Positions 34,973 to 43,844 of a stretch of 64,000 bases of DNA are shown in pieces. The notes beneath the pieces are model-generated. The model was not told the DNA's origin, did no database searches, and worked only from the letters and a program-made list of their open reading frames with translations. The stretch's first letter is position 1, and the number at the start of each line of letters is the position of its first letter. The position numbers were made by a program, and so were the translations under genes. Source of the stretch: Alteribacter natronophilus (GTDB lineage: Bacteria > Bacillota > Bacilli > Bacillales > Salisediminibacteriaceae); the NCBI RefSeq assembly GCF_006007885.1, contig NZ_VCRO01000006.1:1-64000 (forward strand), in the 5' to 3' direction.

Positions 34973-35588
34973 GTTTATTCTGGCGCTCCTTTCCGAGAGC
35001 GTAGCCGCGAAGAACGCCCGTATTGGCAAGCTGGTCACTTACATATTTTCCGAGCAGTCCTGCAAGCAGTGCCCCGCTCAGGCATCGTACGATGAACATA
35101 GCCACAACAAGGCCTGGTGAGAGTGCTGCAAAGCCGGAGATAAACCATCCCCATACAAAACTGAACACCGCCGCAGATACACCAGCAAGGACGAGAACAC
35201 TCAAAGTGTAGTTTTTCCAGCGGGTAGCAGCAAAGGCCACTTCCGCACCGAGCCCCTGAATAATCCCGGAAATAATGAGACGCGGGCCGGCCGGACTTCC
35301 AAGCAGCACCTGTACTGTTGCCGCGATAGTCTCCGACACGAGGGCCGCTCCCGGTTTACGGATAATATAGGCGGCAACGATGGAAACGATAAACCAGATC
35401 CCGAAGATAATCTCGTAGCCGAACGGTGCGAGTCCGAACGGTGTCAGGACATTTGTCAGTCCCATCCCGAAGAAATAAAACATCAGGTAGATGACTGCAA
35501 ACACTACTCCCAGAAGGGACATGAGAACGATTTCCTTCAGTTTCCAGGAGTTCAGCATTTCCTTAAATTCTGTCAGTCTGTTACTCAC
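34953..35588 (-). CDS. ykoE: ECF transporter substrate-binding subunit (YkoE)
   Basis: 211 residues, about six spans, GTG start with AAGGAGGC nine bases ahead. It is the S component; in B. subtilis YkoE is assigned to the hydroxymethylpyrimidine/thiamine-precursor transporter. The N-terminal LKEIVLMSLLGVVFAVIYLM is typical of such subunits. The TPP riboswitch upstream of the operon supports a thiamine-related substrate. A basic tail (KERQNKREKKSA) ends the protein. Confidence 0.9.
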   Translation of the reverse strand: MSNRLTEFKEMLNSWKLKEIVLMSLLGVVFAVIYLMFYFFGMGLTNVLTPFGLAPFGYEIIFGIWFIVSIVAAYIIRKPGAALVSETIAATVQVLLGSPAGPRLIISGIIQGLGAEVAFAATRWKNYTLSVLVLAGVSAAVFSFVWGWFISGFAALSPGLVVAMFIVRCLSGALLAGLLGKYVSDQLANTGVLRGYALGKERQNKREKKSA

Positions 35589-35602
35589 TTTGTGCCGCCT
35601 CC

Positions 35603-36205
35603 TTACTTGTCCTTAGTGGACGGGCTGTTGGCAGAAACCGCGGCGGTCATTGTGACATGACTGCGCTCATGGGTCTGGGCCGCATTGTAGAATGCTTCTT
35701 CAAGTGTACGGAATACATCGTTCACATCGCCGTCAAGCCGGCTCGCATAGTGCACACCTTTAGTGAACGTACCGTGTTTATCGGCTACAGCTACCTGGTC
35801 GGCAATGATCTGCATGTAATCCGGGTTATTGAGCGGGTAGAGGCTGAACTGGGTCGCCACTTCCACACGCTCGTTCCGGACGGCTTCCTCGTTTAGGCGG
35901 ACGTCGTCTTCCGACATGTACGTGTCACCGTCCGAATCCCCCGGGCATCCGATTGAAAAAGTGCCATTGAAAACGACATGAACACCTGTTTTTGCAGCGT
36001 GGGTGAAGATTGCTTTTGCTACGTCGAACACGTGCTCACTTCTCCCGCGGATACACGTACTTACATCATCCGTCTTCATCCACACCTTCTCTGTACTTAC
36101 TTCTTCCAGTGCACCTTTAATAATTTCCACAAAGTTGTCTGCCATCGGATACACGGAAAAACGGCACCCGACGATTCGGCTTGTTCCACAGCTAAGTCCC
36201 TGCAT
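35603..36205 (-). CDS. ykoF: Thiamine/HMP-binding protein YkoF
   Basis: 200 residues from MQGLSCG, equal to B. subtilis YkoF; AGAGGAGG lies upstream. The longer frame would run into the riboswitch terminator. Two repeated ACT-like ferredoxin folds: GCRFSVYPMADNFVEIIKGA in the first half and ATQFSLYPLNNPDYMQIIAD in the second share the FSxYPx(N/D) pattern. YkoF binds thiamine and is encoded first in ykoFEDC. Cytosolic; likely traps or hands over the incoming pyrimidine. Confidence 0.94.
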   Translation of the reverse strand: MQGLSCGTSRIVGCRFSVYPMADNFVEIIKGALEEVSTEKVWMKTDDVSTCIRGRSEHVFDVAKAIFTHAAKTGVHVVFNGTFSIGCPGDSDGDTYMSEDDVRLNEEAVRNERVEVATQFSLYPLNNPDYMQIIADQVAVADKHGTFTKGVHYASRLDGDVNDVFRTLEEAFYNAAQTHERSHVTMTAAVSANSPSTKDK

Positions 36206-36281
36206 TTTGAATGATTCCTCCTCTGATTTGTCTCTTTTTCTCAACATCCGGTCCGCATCGGCTGCGGTTGTTACAGCAAAT

Positions 36282-36313
36282 AAAAAAGCACCTTTCCCGG
36301 TCGGAAAAGATGC
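36282..36313 (-). terminator. Riboswitch-controlled terminator before ykoF
   Basis: In the leftward transcript GCATCTTTTCC pairs with GGGAAAGGTGC (G-U pairs included) around a 4-base loop and is followed by TTTTTT. It lies between the TPP aptamer and ykoF, as expected for an expression platform that stops transcription when TPP is bound. Confidence 0.85.
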
Positions 36314-36374
36314 AGTATCAGTCCATTTCTGTCCGCGCACGGGTAAATACCCGGACGCAGTATGACGTCACCTG

Positions 36375-36463
36375 CACTTCCCCACGCTGGTATTATCCAG
36401 TTCGGGTCCGAAGGGTTAACAGGAATTTCACCTGAATCTCAGCTTATAGCACCCCTAGTGCGA
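36375..36463 (-). ncRNA. TPP riboswitch (THI box)
   Basis: The minus strand carries the conserved TPP aptamer parts in order: ACTAGGGGTGC, GCTGAGA, ACCC, GAACTGGATAATACCAGCG and GTGGGGAAGTGC. P1 forms from GCACT (36458-36462) and AGTGC (36375-36379). Binding of thiamine pyrophosphate would favour the terminator at 36282-36313 and shut off ykoFEDC. Confidence 0.97.
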
Positions 36464-36486
36464 ACACGATTTGATGTTGTGACATT

Positions 36487-36516
36487 ATTGTAAACGTAAA
36501 CCGGTGAATTTGTAAA
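36487..36516 (-). promoter_or_regulatory. Promoter of the TPP riboswitch/ykoFEDC
   Basis: On the minus strand TTTACA (36511-36516), 18-base spacer, TACAAT (36487-36492); transcription would start about 15 bases ahead of the aptamer. Confidence 0.7.
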
Positions 36517-36529
36517 CAGGGGGGATTAT

Positions 36530-36676
36530 TACGTCAGCGGTAAAACGCCTGAACGCAGCGAAACCCGGCGCCAATATAGCGGAATTACTGCTCAACATAG
36601 CGAAATTCCGCTTCAACATAGCGAAATCCCAACTCAACATAGCGAACTCCCGAACCAACGCAGCGAAATTGCAAGC
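36530..36676. repeat. Degenerate 21-bp tandem array
   Basis: Six units at an exact 21-base period (36551, 36572, 36593, 36614, 36635, 36656), with a possible seventh at 36530. Each has a CAACATAGCGAAATTCC-like start. The core TAGCGGAATT of the second unit matches TAGCGGAGTT of the minus-strand unit in the 31.4-kb array. Lies just behind the ykoF promoter. Confidence 0.85.
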
Positions 36677-36716
36677 CAGCTCCGAAAGCTCCGGCCTGTA
36701 TTTCCTGGTTTAGCCC

Positions 36717-37061
36717 TTACCCCCGCCGCCTCTTCTTTTTCCCGCTCCCGGAAGCCTTCCTATCCGCTTCCTTTTGCTCACGCTCGGCAGCTTCGCGCTT
36801 TTTATCCGTATTGTGCACCGCGTACCAGATGAATCCCCAGTAAAGGCCCATAACCAGAAAAATTCCCAGCCAGACAAGCAGTCTGAACCACTCTTCCGGT
36901 ACGAGAAACATGGTGAAATCAAAACCATAAAAGATTACCAGACTTACGACCAGGTAAATCAGCCACAGCTTGATCCCGAACCCGAGAATACCTTCTTTCC
37001 AGATAAAAGCCCAGCGCCCCTCCTCCACCAGAGCCCTCATACGTTCTTTACGGTCTTTCAT
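36717..37061 (-). CDS. Small membrane protein, unknown function
   Basis: 114 residues with two predicted membrane spans (FGIKLWLIYLVVSLVIFYGF and LLVWLGIFLVMGLYWGFIWY) and a highly basic, lysine/arginine-rich C-terminus (KKREAAEREQKEADRKASGS, then GKKKRRRG). AAGGACG lies before the ATG. Resembles 2TM-domain proteins of bacilli, but I cannot assign a function. Single-gene unit. Confidence 0.65.
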   Translation of the reverse strand: MKDRKERMRALVEEGRWAFIWKEGILGFGIKLWLIYLVVSLVIFYGFDFTMFLVPEEWFRLLVWLGIFLVMGLYWGFIWYAVHNTDKKREAAEREQKEADRKASGSGKKKRRRG

Positions 37062-37113
37062 GGTGAAAACGTCCTTCCTGCGTTTGATGTCTGTCTGCTA
37101 TTCTACCACAGGT

Positions 37114-37677
37114 TCAGGAGGAGCTGCGGCTGCCGTTCTTTTTCCATTCATCCCGAAGCATGCTGTATGATGCGTGATCGACAAATCTTCCGTCCACGAT
37201 TTCAGCCTGACGGTGAATCCCTTCCTGTACAAAACCGAGGCGCTCCGGAATTGCCCGGCTCTTCGTATTTTCCACCCCTGCCCGGATTTCCACCCGATTG
37301 AGGTCAAGCTCTGTAAAGGCATAGTCCACAAGTACCTGCACCGTGGCAGTCATCAGCCCCCTGCCCTGATAATTTTCTCCAAGCCAGTAGCCGATGCTGG
37401 TCTTCTTATTCGCACGGTCGATCACGTGATAGGAAGCTGTTCCGGCTACCTCTCCTCTATGTAAAATGGCCACAGCAAGGTTTTTCCCCTCTCCAAACTC
37501 CTTCAGAGTGGACCGGATATAGCCTTTCGTATCATCCACCGTTTTAATCGCCGGTGCCCAGGGCATCCATTCCCCAAGGTACGTCCGCCCCCTGTCAGTG
37601 AGCCGGAACAGTTCTTCCGCGTGCTTTTCCTGCAGAATTTCCAGTTTTGTATCTTCGTTAATTGTCTTGTAAAACAC
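37114..37677 (-). CDS. GNAT acetyltransferase, RimJ/RimL-like
   Basis: 187 residues from a GTG (MFYKTINE) with GGGGGAGG eight bases ahead; a TTG nine codons earlier would place that site inside the gene. Acetyl-CoA loop IGYWLGENYQGRGLMTATVQ and the C-terminal AGVENTKSRAIPERLGFVQE are typical of ribosomal-protein serine/alanine acetyltransferases such as B. subtilis YdaF. Substrate unproven. Single gene. Confidence 0.85.
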   Translation of the reverse strand: MFYKTINEDTKLEILQEKHAEELFRLTDRGRTYLGEWMPWAPAIKTVDDTKGYIRSTLKEFGEGKNLAVAILHRGEVAGTASYHVIDRANKKTSIGYWLGENYQGRGLMTATVQVLVDYAFTELDLNRVEIRAGVENTKSRAIPERLGFVQEGIHRQAEIVDGRFVDHASYSMLRDEWKKNGSRSSS

Positions 37678-37736
37678 AGTGAAGCCTCCCCCTGTTTTTT
37701 TCAATCAGGCAGTGCAGCGCGCCGGCTCTTATCCGG

Positions 37737-37766
37737 GAAAAACAGCCGCCACCACCCGGCGGCTGG
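37737..37766 (-). terminator. Terminator after the coiled-coil lipoprotein gene
   Basis: Perfect 8-bp GC stem (CAGCCGCC 37743-37750 with GGCGGCTG 37758-37765) followed leftward by TTTTTCCC. Confidence 0.8.
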
Positions 37767-37777
37767 CCCGGCCTTAC

Positions 37778-38572
37778 TTAATGACAGATCGAAGCGTCTT
37801 CATCCATGCCCCGGCGGCAGTAGTACCTCTCTTCCACTTCATCCAGCGTCCAGATGTCACCGTCCCGGGACAGGTGGAGAAGGAAATCCTCGCCTGCTAT
37901 GGCATCGTCCTTTAGCCCCCAATGAAGAAACAGGATCTTCGCCGATTCGCCGTTCTCTTCATAATACGTGCGCATTGCCAGCTCTTCCTCTGTTTCCATC
38001 ATCGTCTCTGTCTCCCGCTCGCGGATCCAGTCCATCGCAAGCACCTCGGCAGTTACGTATTCACTTTCACCTTCCGTGTACCGGCTGCTGATGTCACCGC
38101 GGTAGTCCTGCCAGTCCGTCACTCCAGGCTCAAAGCCCATTTCCTCTTCCTCAGGCGTCTGACCGGAACCGAACCAGAACTGGGTGTAAAAGTCCTCTTC
38201 CGGTGTCATACGTGGCCGTGACGTTTCCCCATCGCTCCCGTTTTCACCGGTTTCACCGTTCCCGGCAGGATCACCGCTGCCTCCATCCGATTCGCTTTCT
38301 CCTTCTTCCTCACTCAGTCTGTCAATCTCCGCTTCCAGTTCGGCGATCCGATCTTCCTGTTCCCGGATCGTTTCCTCCCGCTCTTCCAGTTCGCTTTCAA
38401 GCTCACTACTGTCTGCACCGTTTTCTTCCTTGTCACCGTTATGATCACTTGCTTCCTCACTCTGCCCGGCGTCCGGCTGCTCCTCCTCACCGGCTGTTCC
38501 TTCCTCTCCGTTACACCCTGCGAGGCCTGCTGCAAAAAAGGCCACCGGTATAAACAGGATCAGTTTTTTCAT
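37778..38572 (-). CDS. Acidic coiled-coil lipoprotein
   Basis: 264 residues. Signal peptide with lipobox LAGC, lipidated at Cys20. A very acidic linker (residues 21-50) leads to a coiled coil (ELESELEEREETIREQEDRI, continuing to about residue 90), then a Gly/Glu/Asp-rich stretch and a folded C-terminal half ending RYYCRRGMDEDASICH with two or three cysteines. No known domain recognised. The high acidity suits a salt- or alkali-adapted surface. CAAGGGGGAAG precedes the ATG. Confidence 0.7.
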   Translation of the reverse strand: MKKLILFIPVAFFAAGLAGCNGEEGTAGEEEQPDAGQSEEASDHNGDKEENGADSSELESELEEREETIREQEDRIAELEAEIDRLSEEEGESESDGGSGDPAGNGETGENGSDGETSRPRMTPEEDFYTQFWFGSGQTPEEEEMGFEPGVTDWQDYRGDISSRYTEGESEYVTAEVLAMDWIRERETETMMETEEELAMRTYYEENGESAKILFLHWGLKDDAIAGEDFLLHLSRDGDIWTLDEVEERYYCRRGMDEDASICH

Positions 38573-38695
38573 GTCGGCTTCCCCCTTGAAAAAGCAGATT
38601 TACAGTTCTTCTTCCCAGGACATGACAGAGAAAACATAAGGTGCGAATTTTCCGAATATAGTCTATTTTATCAGACAGATGCAGAATCATCCCTA

Positions 38696-39358
38696 TTAAA
38701 ATTTCAGAAGGTCGCTTCTTGAAACCGTATGGACATGCTCCCCGAACTTTTCCTCTATGCGGCCGTTCTTTAAATGAACACAGGCATTTTCATCAATGCC
38801 GATTCCGTCTTTTAACCCCGCATGTTTCATTGCCTTGCGGAACGCTTTTTCTTCGTTCCATTCAGTGTAGTGCACAGAAACCGCAAGACTCGTAAGGAGC
38901 CCTAGCCCCTCAAGTTTTTTGGGCTCCCGGTCGTCACTGTCGGAAGGGGAAATCAGACATGTCTCCGGTGCAATAAGGGCCCCTGCGGAATTGCCTCCAA
39001 ACGGTGCCCCCGACTTTACTTTTGCGAGGATCGCCTCTTTAATCTCCGGTCTGGTATAGAGAGCGTGATAGTGCTCTGTGTTCCCTCCGCCGATGAAAAT
39101 GCCTGTCGCTTCCCTGATCGTTTTCACTGCCGCTTCCACATCAAGAGTTCCGTCCTTTTCATCCATAACAACATCAACAGAAGTGAGCCCTTCTTTTTCC
39201 CATGGTACTGTATACCGTGGGAGATAGGACTCCCAGCCGTCCCTGCGTTCAATCAGAAGGGCAACCCGTCCCTCCTCTTTGCCTGCCAGTTTAGCAAAGA
39301 GGCGGCCGGGCTTTTCAATCGATGGATTACCTCCGTATAAAAACAGGTGCTTAGTCAC
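38696..39358 (-). CDS. Peptidase E family (S51) protein
   Basis: 220 residues, GTG start with AAGGGATG ahead. Nucleophile Ser124 in GGNSAGALI, preceded by FIGGGNTEHYH, both hallmarks of dipeptidase E/cyanophycinase-type S51 enzymes. Classical dipeptidase E cleaves Asp-X dipeptides. It begins seven bases after the esterase gene on the same strand, so the two are co-transcribed. Confidence 0.85.
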   Translation of the reverse strand: MTKHLFLYGGNPSIEKPGRLFAKLAGKEEGRVALLIERRDGWESYLPRYTVPWEKEGLTSVDVVMDEKDGTLDVEAAVKTIREATGIFIGGGNTEHYHALYTRPEIKEAILAKVKSGAPFGGNSAGALIAPETCLISPSDSDDREPKKLEGLGLLTSLAVSVHYTEWNEEKAFRKAMKHAGLKDGIGIDENACVHLKNGRIEEKFGEHVHTVSRSDLLKF

Positions 39359-39364
39359 CGTTCA

Positions 39365-40051
39365 TCATCCCTTCCGGTAAAAGTCCACTTCCGGATTCCG
39401 CTGGCGGAGCAGCCAGTCCAAAAACCGCGGATCATCATACGTTTCAGTCCAGGAATCGTGACCGGCTTCAGGATAGACGGTAAATTCCACGTTTCCCCCA
39501 TCCTTTCTGAGACGGTCAACAAGCACCTGCGTCCGTTCAATTGGAACAACATCGTCCTTTGCCCCGTGGAATGTCCAAACAGGCATATGGGCAATCCGGT
39601 GGATCCGGTCGAGAAAACCGAACTCATGAAGAGCCCCACCACAGATCGGAGCCAGAGCCGCGAACAGGTAAGGATACTTTTCTGCCAGGTGCCAAGCGCC
39701 GAATCCGCCCATGCTGAGTCCTGTAAGATAAATCCGCTCCGGGTCTACACGATATTCCCTCGCTGCGTGAATCACAAGTGAGTGAAGAGCATCGAGCTCC
39801 TCGATCCACGTTGTTGTTTCCGGACAAACTGGAGATACAATTACGGCCGGAATGTTTCTTTCCGCTGCCAATTTCGGCATGCCGTATACTTTCATATCTT
39901 CAAAGCTTTCCCCTCTCTGGCCCATCCCGTGAAGAAAAAGAATAAGTGGATAATTCTCTTCTGTTTCTCCGTATTGTTCAGGAAAATCGACCACATAACG
40001 GAAGGTCATTTCTTTTTTAAACGTCTTCTCAACATGTACATGTTTCTGCAT
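39365..40051 (-). CDS. Alpha/beta hydrolase, esterase/phospholipase-like
   Basis: 228 residues. Nucleophile Ser113 in TGLSMGGFGAW, acid in GAKDDVVP (Asp166/167), His198 in EAGHDSW, and oxyanion HGMGQRG. This layout matches carboxylesterase/PHB-depolymerase-like predicted esterases. No signal peptide, so cytoplasmic. GGGAGTGAT precedes the ATG. Lies between an acetyltransferase and a peptidase gene; natural substrate unknown. Confidence 0.85.
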   Translation of the reverse strand: MQKHVHVEKTFKKEMTFRYVVDFPEQYGETEENYPLILFLHGMGQRGESFEDMKVYGMPKLAAERNIPAVIVSPVCPETTTWIEELDALHSLVIHAAREYRVDPERIYLTGLSMGGFGAWHLAEKYPYLFAALAPICGGALHEFGFLDRIHRIAHMPVWTFHGAKDDVVPIERTQVLVDRLRKDGGNVEFTVYPEAGHDSWTETYDDPRFLDWLLRQRNPEVDFYRKG

Positions 40052-40075
40052 GCAATATCACTCCCAGGCTGTAGC

Positions 40076-40864
40076 TTATATTCGGAATTCAGTAAAAAAG
40101 CGTTCCCCCGCAATTTCAAAACCGAGGCTTTCATAGAGGGATACGGCTTCTGTGTTATCAGCAAACACATAGAGATACACTTCCCCGGAATGCTTCAGCG
40201 CCTCATGTACCAGGGCACTTGTCACGTCCTTTGCAAGCCCCTGCCCTCTGTATTCAGGAAGGGTGCCGATATTGCCAATTTCCATGATCTGTGTGTCATA
40301 TACATGGAACCCGCCGAGCGCCGCAAGTTCATCGTTTCTGAAAATCCCGTACAGCGGACTCGAATCGCTCTGTTCTTTCGTAAATGCGATCATATCCAGT
40401 TCACTGGCAAATTGTTCAGTATAAAAACGGTGTCCTTCCGAAAGCCGGATTGCTTCCGGATTCCGCATAAGACGTTCCCTGTCTGCCAGTTTCATATGAA
40501 ACTGTCTCCTGGGCGGAGATACAATGTCCAGCTCGTTCATAACTACCGGAAGCTCGTGCGGCTGCACCATAGTCGTACCTGTACCGGAAAGACTGTTCTG
40601 TTCAGCCAGCATCCTTACAAGATCCCCGGTCTGCGCGCTTTCCATTTCTTCTCCAATCAGAAAGGCAAACGCCTGAAACGGCATGCCGCTGAGATATCCC
40701 GCTGCATGCCGGATCTCCCGGTTCCCATTCTCCAGGCCTGCAAAGGAACAGCGGCTTCTTCTTGCCGTGAGATATGTATAAAACAGCTGTTCCTTTTCAC
40801 AGTCGGTTTTCACTTTAAGATATTCAAGATCATCAGGCCGAAGCAGCCTGCATCGGTTACTCAT
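40076..40864 (-). CDS. GNAT acetyltransferase (two-domain)
   Basis: 262 residues. The C-terminal ~110 residues are a GNAT domain with acetyl-CoA loop GTLPEYRGQGLAKDV and the terminal YVFADNTEAVSLYESLGFEI. The N-terminal half is weaker, perhaps a degenerate second GNAT fold or a substrate-binding part. It ends 24 bases before the esterase gene on the same strand and likely forms a three-gene transcript with it and the peptidase. Substrate unknown. Confidence 0.8.
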   Translation of the reverse strand: MSNRCRLLRPDDLEYLKVKTDCEKEQLFYTYLTARRSRCSFAGLENGNREIRHAAGYLSGMPFQAFAFLIGEEMESAQTGDLVRMLAEQNSLSGTGTTMVQPHELPVVMNELDIVSPPRRQFHMKLADRERLMRNPEAIRLSEGHRFYTEQFASELDMIAFTKEQSDSSPLYGIFRNDELAALGGFHVYDTQIMEIGNIGTLPEYRGQGLAKDVTSALVHEALKHSGEVYLYVFADNTEAVSLYESLGFEIAGERFFTEFRI

Positions 40865-40976
40865 TACAGAATCCCACCTTTATTAACAGACTGAAAGAGG
40901 GTACCTCGGCTCCTGCTCAGGAAGCGCGGTACCCCTGTATTCTCTCATTTTACCAGTCTGTATACCAGCAGAAAGA

Positions 40977-41681
40977 TCAGCCTGCCAAAACACCTTCAAG
41001 CATATATTCAGCAATGCTTTCCACGTGCAGCTGGGTGGAATCAAACAGCGGAAGATTAAGTTCCTCCTGTTTTACAAGCATATGAAGTTCCGTGCACCCG
41101 AGAACAATGCCGTGAATGCCTTCATCGTAAAGCTTTTCAATGACCTGTAGCATACGCTTCCTGGAAATATCCCTTACTTTTCCCACACAGAGCTCCTGAA
41201 AAATGATGTGATTAATGAGATCCCGGTCATTGGAATCGGGAGTAAAGACTTCAAGACCGTGTTCCTCCAGACGCTCCTTCATGAAAGGTTCTTCCATCGT
41301 ATAGCGGGTACCAAGCAGGGCAACGCGGCCAATTTCCCGCTTCTTTACATTTTCTGCGACTGCATCTCCGATGTGCAGCAAAGGAAGAGAGCAGGCTTTG
41401 CCAATCTCAGGGGCCAGTTTGTGCATCGTATTCGAAGTGATCACAATAGCATCCGCACCTGCCTGCTCCAGATTTACGGCAATGGAGGCAAGAAGCTTTC
41501 CAGCCTCTCCCCAATTCCCATCGCTCTGCATTTTTTCCACCGGTGCAAAATCCACACTGTGGATGATACAGGAGGCCGAGTGAAGCCCGCCGAGGTGACG
41601 CCTCGTCAGCTCATTCAGCATCCGGTAGTAAATCTGTGTAGACTCCCAGCTCATACCGCCGATCATTCCAATCGTTTTCAT
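40977..41681 (-). CDS. Aspartate/glutamate racemase family protein
   Basis: 234 residues from MKTIGMIGGMSWEST, with GGAGGAACAAGG upstream; the longer frame would overlap the acetyltransferase gene by over 130 bases. One catalytic cysteine is present in LGCTELHML, but the first position is Thr in SNTMHKLAP. E. coli YgeA-type racemases also carry this Thr/Cys pair, so activity is still plausible. Probably interconverts L- and D-Asp or Glu, for cell-wall or spore use. Confidence 0.85.
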   Translation of the reverse strand: MKTIGMIGGMSWESTQIYYRMLNELTRRHLGGLHSASCIIHSVDFAPVEKMQSDGNWGEAGKLLASIAVNLEQAGADAIVITSNTMHKLAPEIGKACSLPLLHIGDAVAENVKKREIGRVALLGTRYTMEEPFMKERLEEHGLEVFTPDSNDRDLINHIIFQELCVGKVRDISRKRMLQVIEKLYDEGIHGIVLGCTELHMLVKQEELNLPLFDSTQLHVESIAEYMLEGVLAG

Positions 41682-41778
41682 TCCTTGTTCCTCCTCCAGT
41701 ATCTGACGCTGCATAGAACAAAAACACAGGCGGACTGCCTGCCTCACGGTTGAAGCGCGGGCAGGCTGCCGTGAAAAT

Positions 41779-42618
41779 TTAAGCGTTAAAACGGTAATCC
41801 ACTGAATCGGCAACAGGTCTGTAGCCGATTTTTGTATAAATACTGTTTGAAACAGGGTTATCCAGATCAGTGTAAAGACTGCAGAAATGAAAGCCCTCGC
41901 TGAGAAGCAGTTCACTTAATGCGGCCACACAGCTTGTGGCATAGCCCTGCCGCTTGTATTCGTCAGGAGTAAATACCAGATTCACAGAGGCTCCGTGCGC
42001 TGTTTCCCTCGCTTTTTTTGCCATGGACACAGGCGTTCCTTCTTCGTTTTTCCACAGATAAAGGCGGTTCTCGCTGATCGAGTGCTCAGCAAGCTCTCTC
42101 GCTTCTTCTTTGGAAGTCGGGGTTAGCGCCTGTTCGGAAAACTGCATCACCCAGTCCGTTACGAGATCAAGATCCCCGTGTTCTGCCTTCCCAAAAGTCC
42201 CCTTCTGCCGCGGTAACGGATTAACTTCATCCAGCCGGTAAATCCTCTGGCGCATAAAAACCGAGGCGTTTTCGGGGTTCAATTCCTGTATGAACGCCTT
42301 CACAAGCTCCTTTTCCCCTGTGATTCCGGGAAAGGAGGCCCCGGAGTCCTTCAGCCATTCAACTGCAGCCGGAACGTCTTCCGGGCTGCCGGCTGCGATG
42401 AGATTCCAGGGAGGCGTCTGGATCAGTGTCATCGTTCCACGATCGTTTGCTGCAAGAAACGGGGCATCCCCGCTTTGTGTTTCATCACCAGGATTTTCTG
42501 TTTTTATTAAATTTGCGAGAATCCCAAGAGGAAGACTGTGCTTTGCTTCTTCCACCTCAAGTTTTTCTTTTACATGCTCAAGCAGCTTACCTGCTGAAGT
42601 AAACCTTCTGAAAGTCAC
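41779..42618 (-). CDS. GNAT acetyltransferase, predicted
   Basis: 279 residues with a GTG start, GGGAGG about ten bases ahead. The C-terminal half carries the GNAT pattern NLVFTPDEYKRQGYATSCVA and LYTDLDNPVSNSIYTKIGYR. The N-terminal half (to about residue 130) resembles the first half of predicted two-domain acetyltransferases. It is 97 bases from the racemase gene and may share its transcript. Confidence 0.8.
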   Translation of the reverse strand: MTFRRFTSAGKLLEHVKEKLEVEEAKHSLPLGILANLIKTENPGDETQSGDAPFLAANDRGTMTLIQTPPWNLIAAGSPEDVPAAVEWLKDSGASFPGITGEKELVKAFIQELNPENASVFMRQRIYRLDEVNPLPRQKGTFGKAEHGDLDLVTDWVMQFSEQALTPTSKEEARELAEHSISENRLYLWKNEEGTPVSMAKKARETAHGASVNLVFTPDEYKRQGYATSCVAALSELLLSEGFHFCSLYTDLDNPVSNSIYTKIGYRPVADSVDYRFNA

Positions 42619-42844
42619 GATGAGTCTCCCTCCCTGTGCCGGTTTAAGAAGTTCAAAAGTTATAGATTGTGCTTTCTATCGTACCATAATTCCCTTAAAT
42701 CGTACGCAATATTTTGAAAAATCCGGAAATTAAAACACCACTCTGCCCATGTCAGTCAAAGTGGAGTTTCACAATAACCGGTGCCAGTATGAAAGCCTCA
42801 TTTCACCTATCTCCAATTAACCTGCCCGCCCCGTATTGAAACAG
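42619..42844. other. Intergenic stretch
   Basis: AT-rich sequence between the acetyltransferase start and the terminator of the LysM-CAP gene. Apart from upstream signals for the acetyltransferase I see nothing I can name. Confidence 0.35.
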
Positions 42845-42880
42845 GAAAAAACCCGGATCTTCGCTGCGGAAGATCCGGGT
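42845..42880 (-). terminator. Terminator of the LysM-CAP gene
   Basis: Perfect 12-bp stem (42851-42862 with 42869-42880), read leftward into TTTTTTCC. Confidence 0.85.
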
Positions 42881-42935
42881 AAAATATCAATCTATTATTT
42901 CGTTTAACGCCTCTGTAAGACTAACTGAAACAAGC

Positions 42936-43598
42936 TTATCTTGAAATAAACATCTGTGTCCAGTAGTGACCGTACTGTCCACCTTCGACATGACCTACAC
43001 CGATTTCAGTGTAGCTGCTGCTGAGAATGTTGTCACGGTGACCCTGGGAGTTCATCCACGCATCAACAACCTGCTCCGGAGTCTGCTGGCCTGCAGCAAT
43101 GTTTTCACCGGCAGCATTGTAGTCAACACCGTAGCTTCTCATCATGTCAAACGGGCTTCCGTGAGTCGGGCTGTTGTGTGAGAAATAGCCCTGGTCTCTC
43201 ATGTCCGCTGACTTGTCCCGTGCAACATCGGCCACGTCTTCTGCAATCTCCAGTTCAGGCAGGCCGCGCTGTGTACGCTCTTCGTTTGTAAGGCGCACCA
43301 CTTCCTGTTCAAACTGGGAAAGTTCGCTTGACGTCTGCTCGGAAGTCTGACGTGACTGCTGTGCAGAATCGGATGACGGCAGTGTTACAACCTGTCCAGG
43401 ATAGATCATATTTGGATCCTGGATGTCACTGTTGGCATCAATGATATCAGAAAGACTTACACCGTACTGCTGAGAGATTTGGAACAGTGTGTCTCCTGAT
43501 TCGACTGTATGCGTGTCTGAAGCTTCTGCTGCATCGGAAAATGCAAGCGGAGCCGCAACAGCTACAGCCAATACTGAGTAAATGAGTTTTTTCAACAT
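42936..43598 (-). CDS. Secreted LysM and CAP-domain protein (YkwD-like)
   Basis: 220 residues. Signal peptide (about 1-27, ending AAEASD), one LysM peptidoglycan-binding domain (HTVESGDTLFQISQQYGVSL ... YPGQVVTLP, ~30-74), a Ser/Gln-rich linker, and a C-terminal CAP/SCP domain (~95-220) with YFSHNSPTHGSPFDMM, AGENIAAG and HRDNILSSSYTEIGVG. Similar to B. subtilis YkwD and spore-coat SafA-like LysM proteins. GGAGGTG lies ten bases before the ATG. Function probably at the cell wall or spore coat. Confidence 0.9.
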   Translation of the reverse strand: MLKKLIYSVLAVAVAAPLAFSDAAEASDTHTVESGDTLFQISQQYGVSLSDIIDANSDIQDPNMIYPGQVVTLPSSDSAQQSRQTSEQTSSELSQFEQEVVRLTNEERTQRGLPELEIAEDVADVARDKSADMRDQGYFSHNSPTHGSPFDMMRSYGVDYNAAGENIAAGQQTPEQVVDAWMNSQGHRDNILSSSYTEIGVGHVEGGQYGHYWTQMFISR

Positions 43599-43844
43599 GT
43601 ACTCAACACCTCCACGTGGACATTATGCCATAAATAAAAACCTCTTTGGACAAGGGGAAAGTATTACCAGTCATCAAAACATAGAAATCGCGCTAAAGTC
43701 TGTGAACGGTTCCATTATGATCCATTTAATAACATATATTGCCGCTCAAAACAGGAGGTTTGGAACGGACAGAAAACAGACCGGCGAAATACTGCTTACA
43801 CTGCTGTAATCATTTTGTAAAATAGGTCACTGTAATGAAAGGAT

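Noticed and set aside
39782-40894. 370-codon ORF antisense to the GNAT and esterase genes
   Set aside because: Both opposite genes have full catalytic motifs and ribosome sites; the antisense product is basic with no domain.
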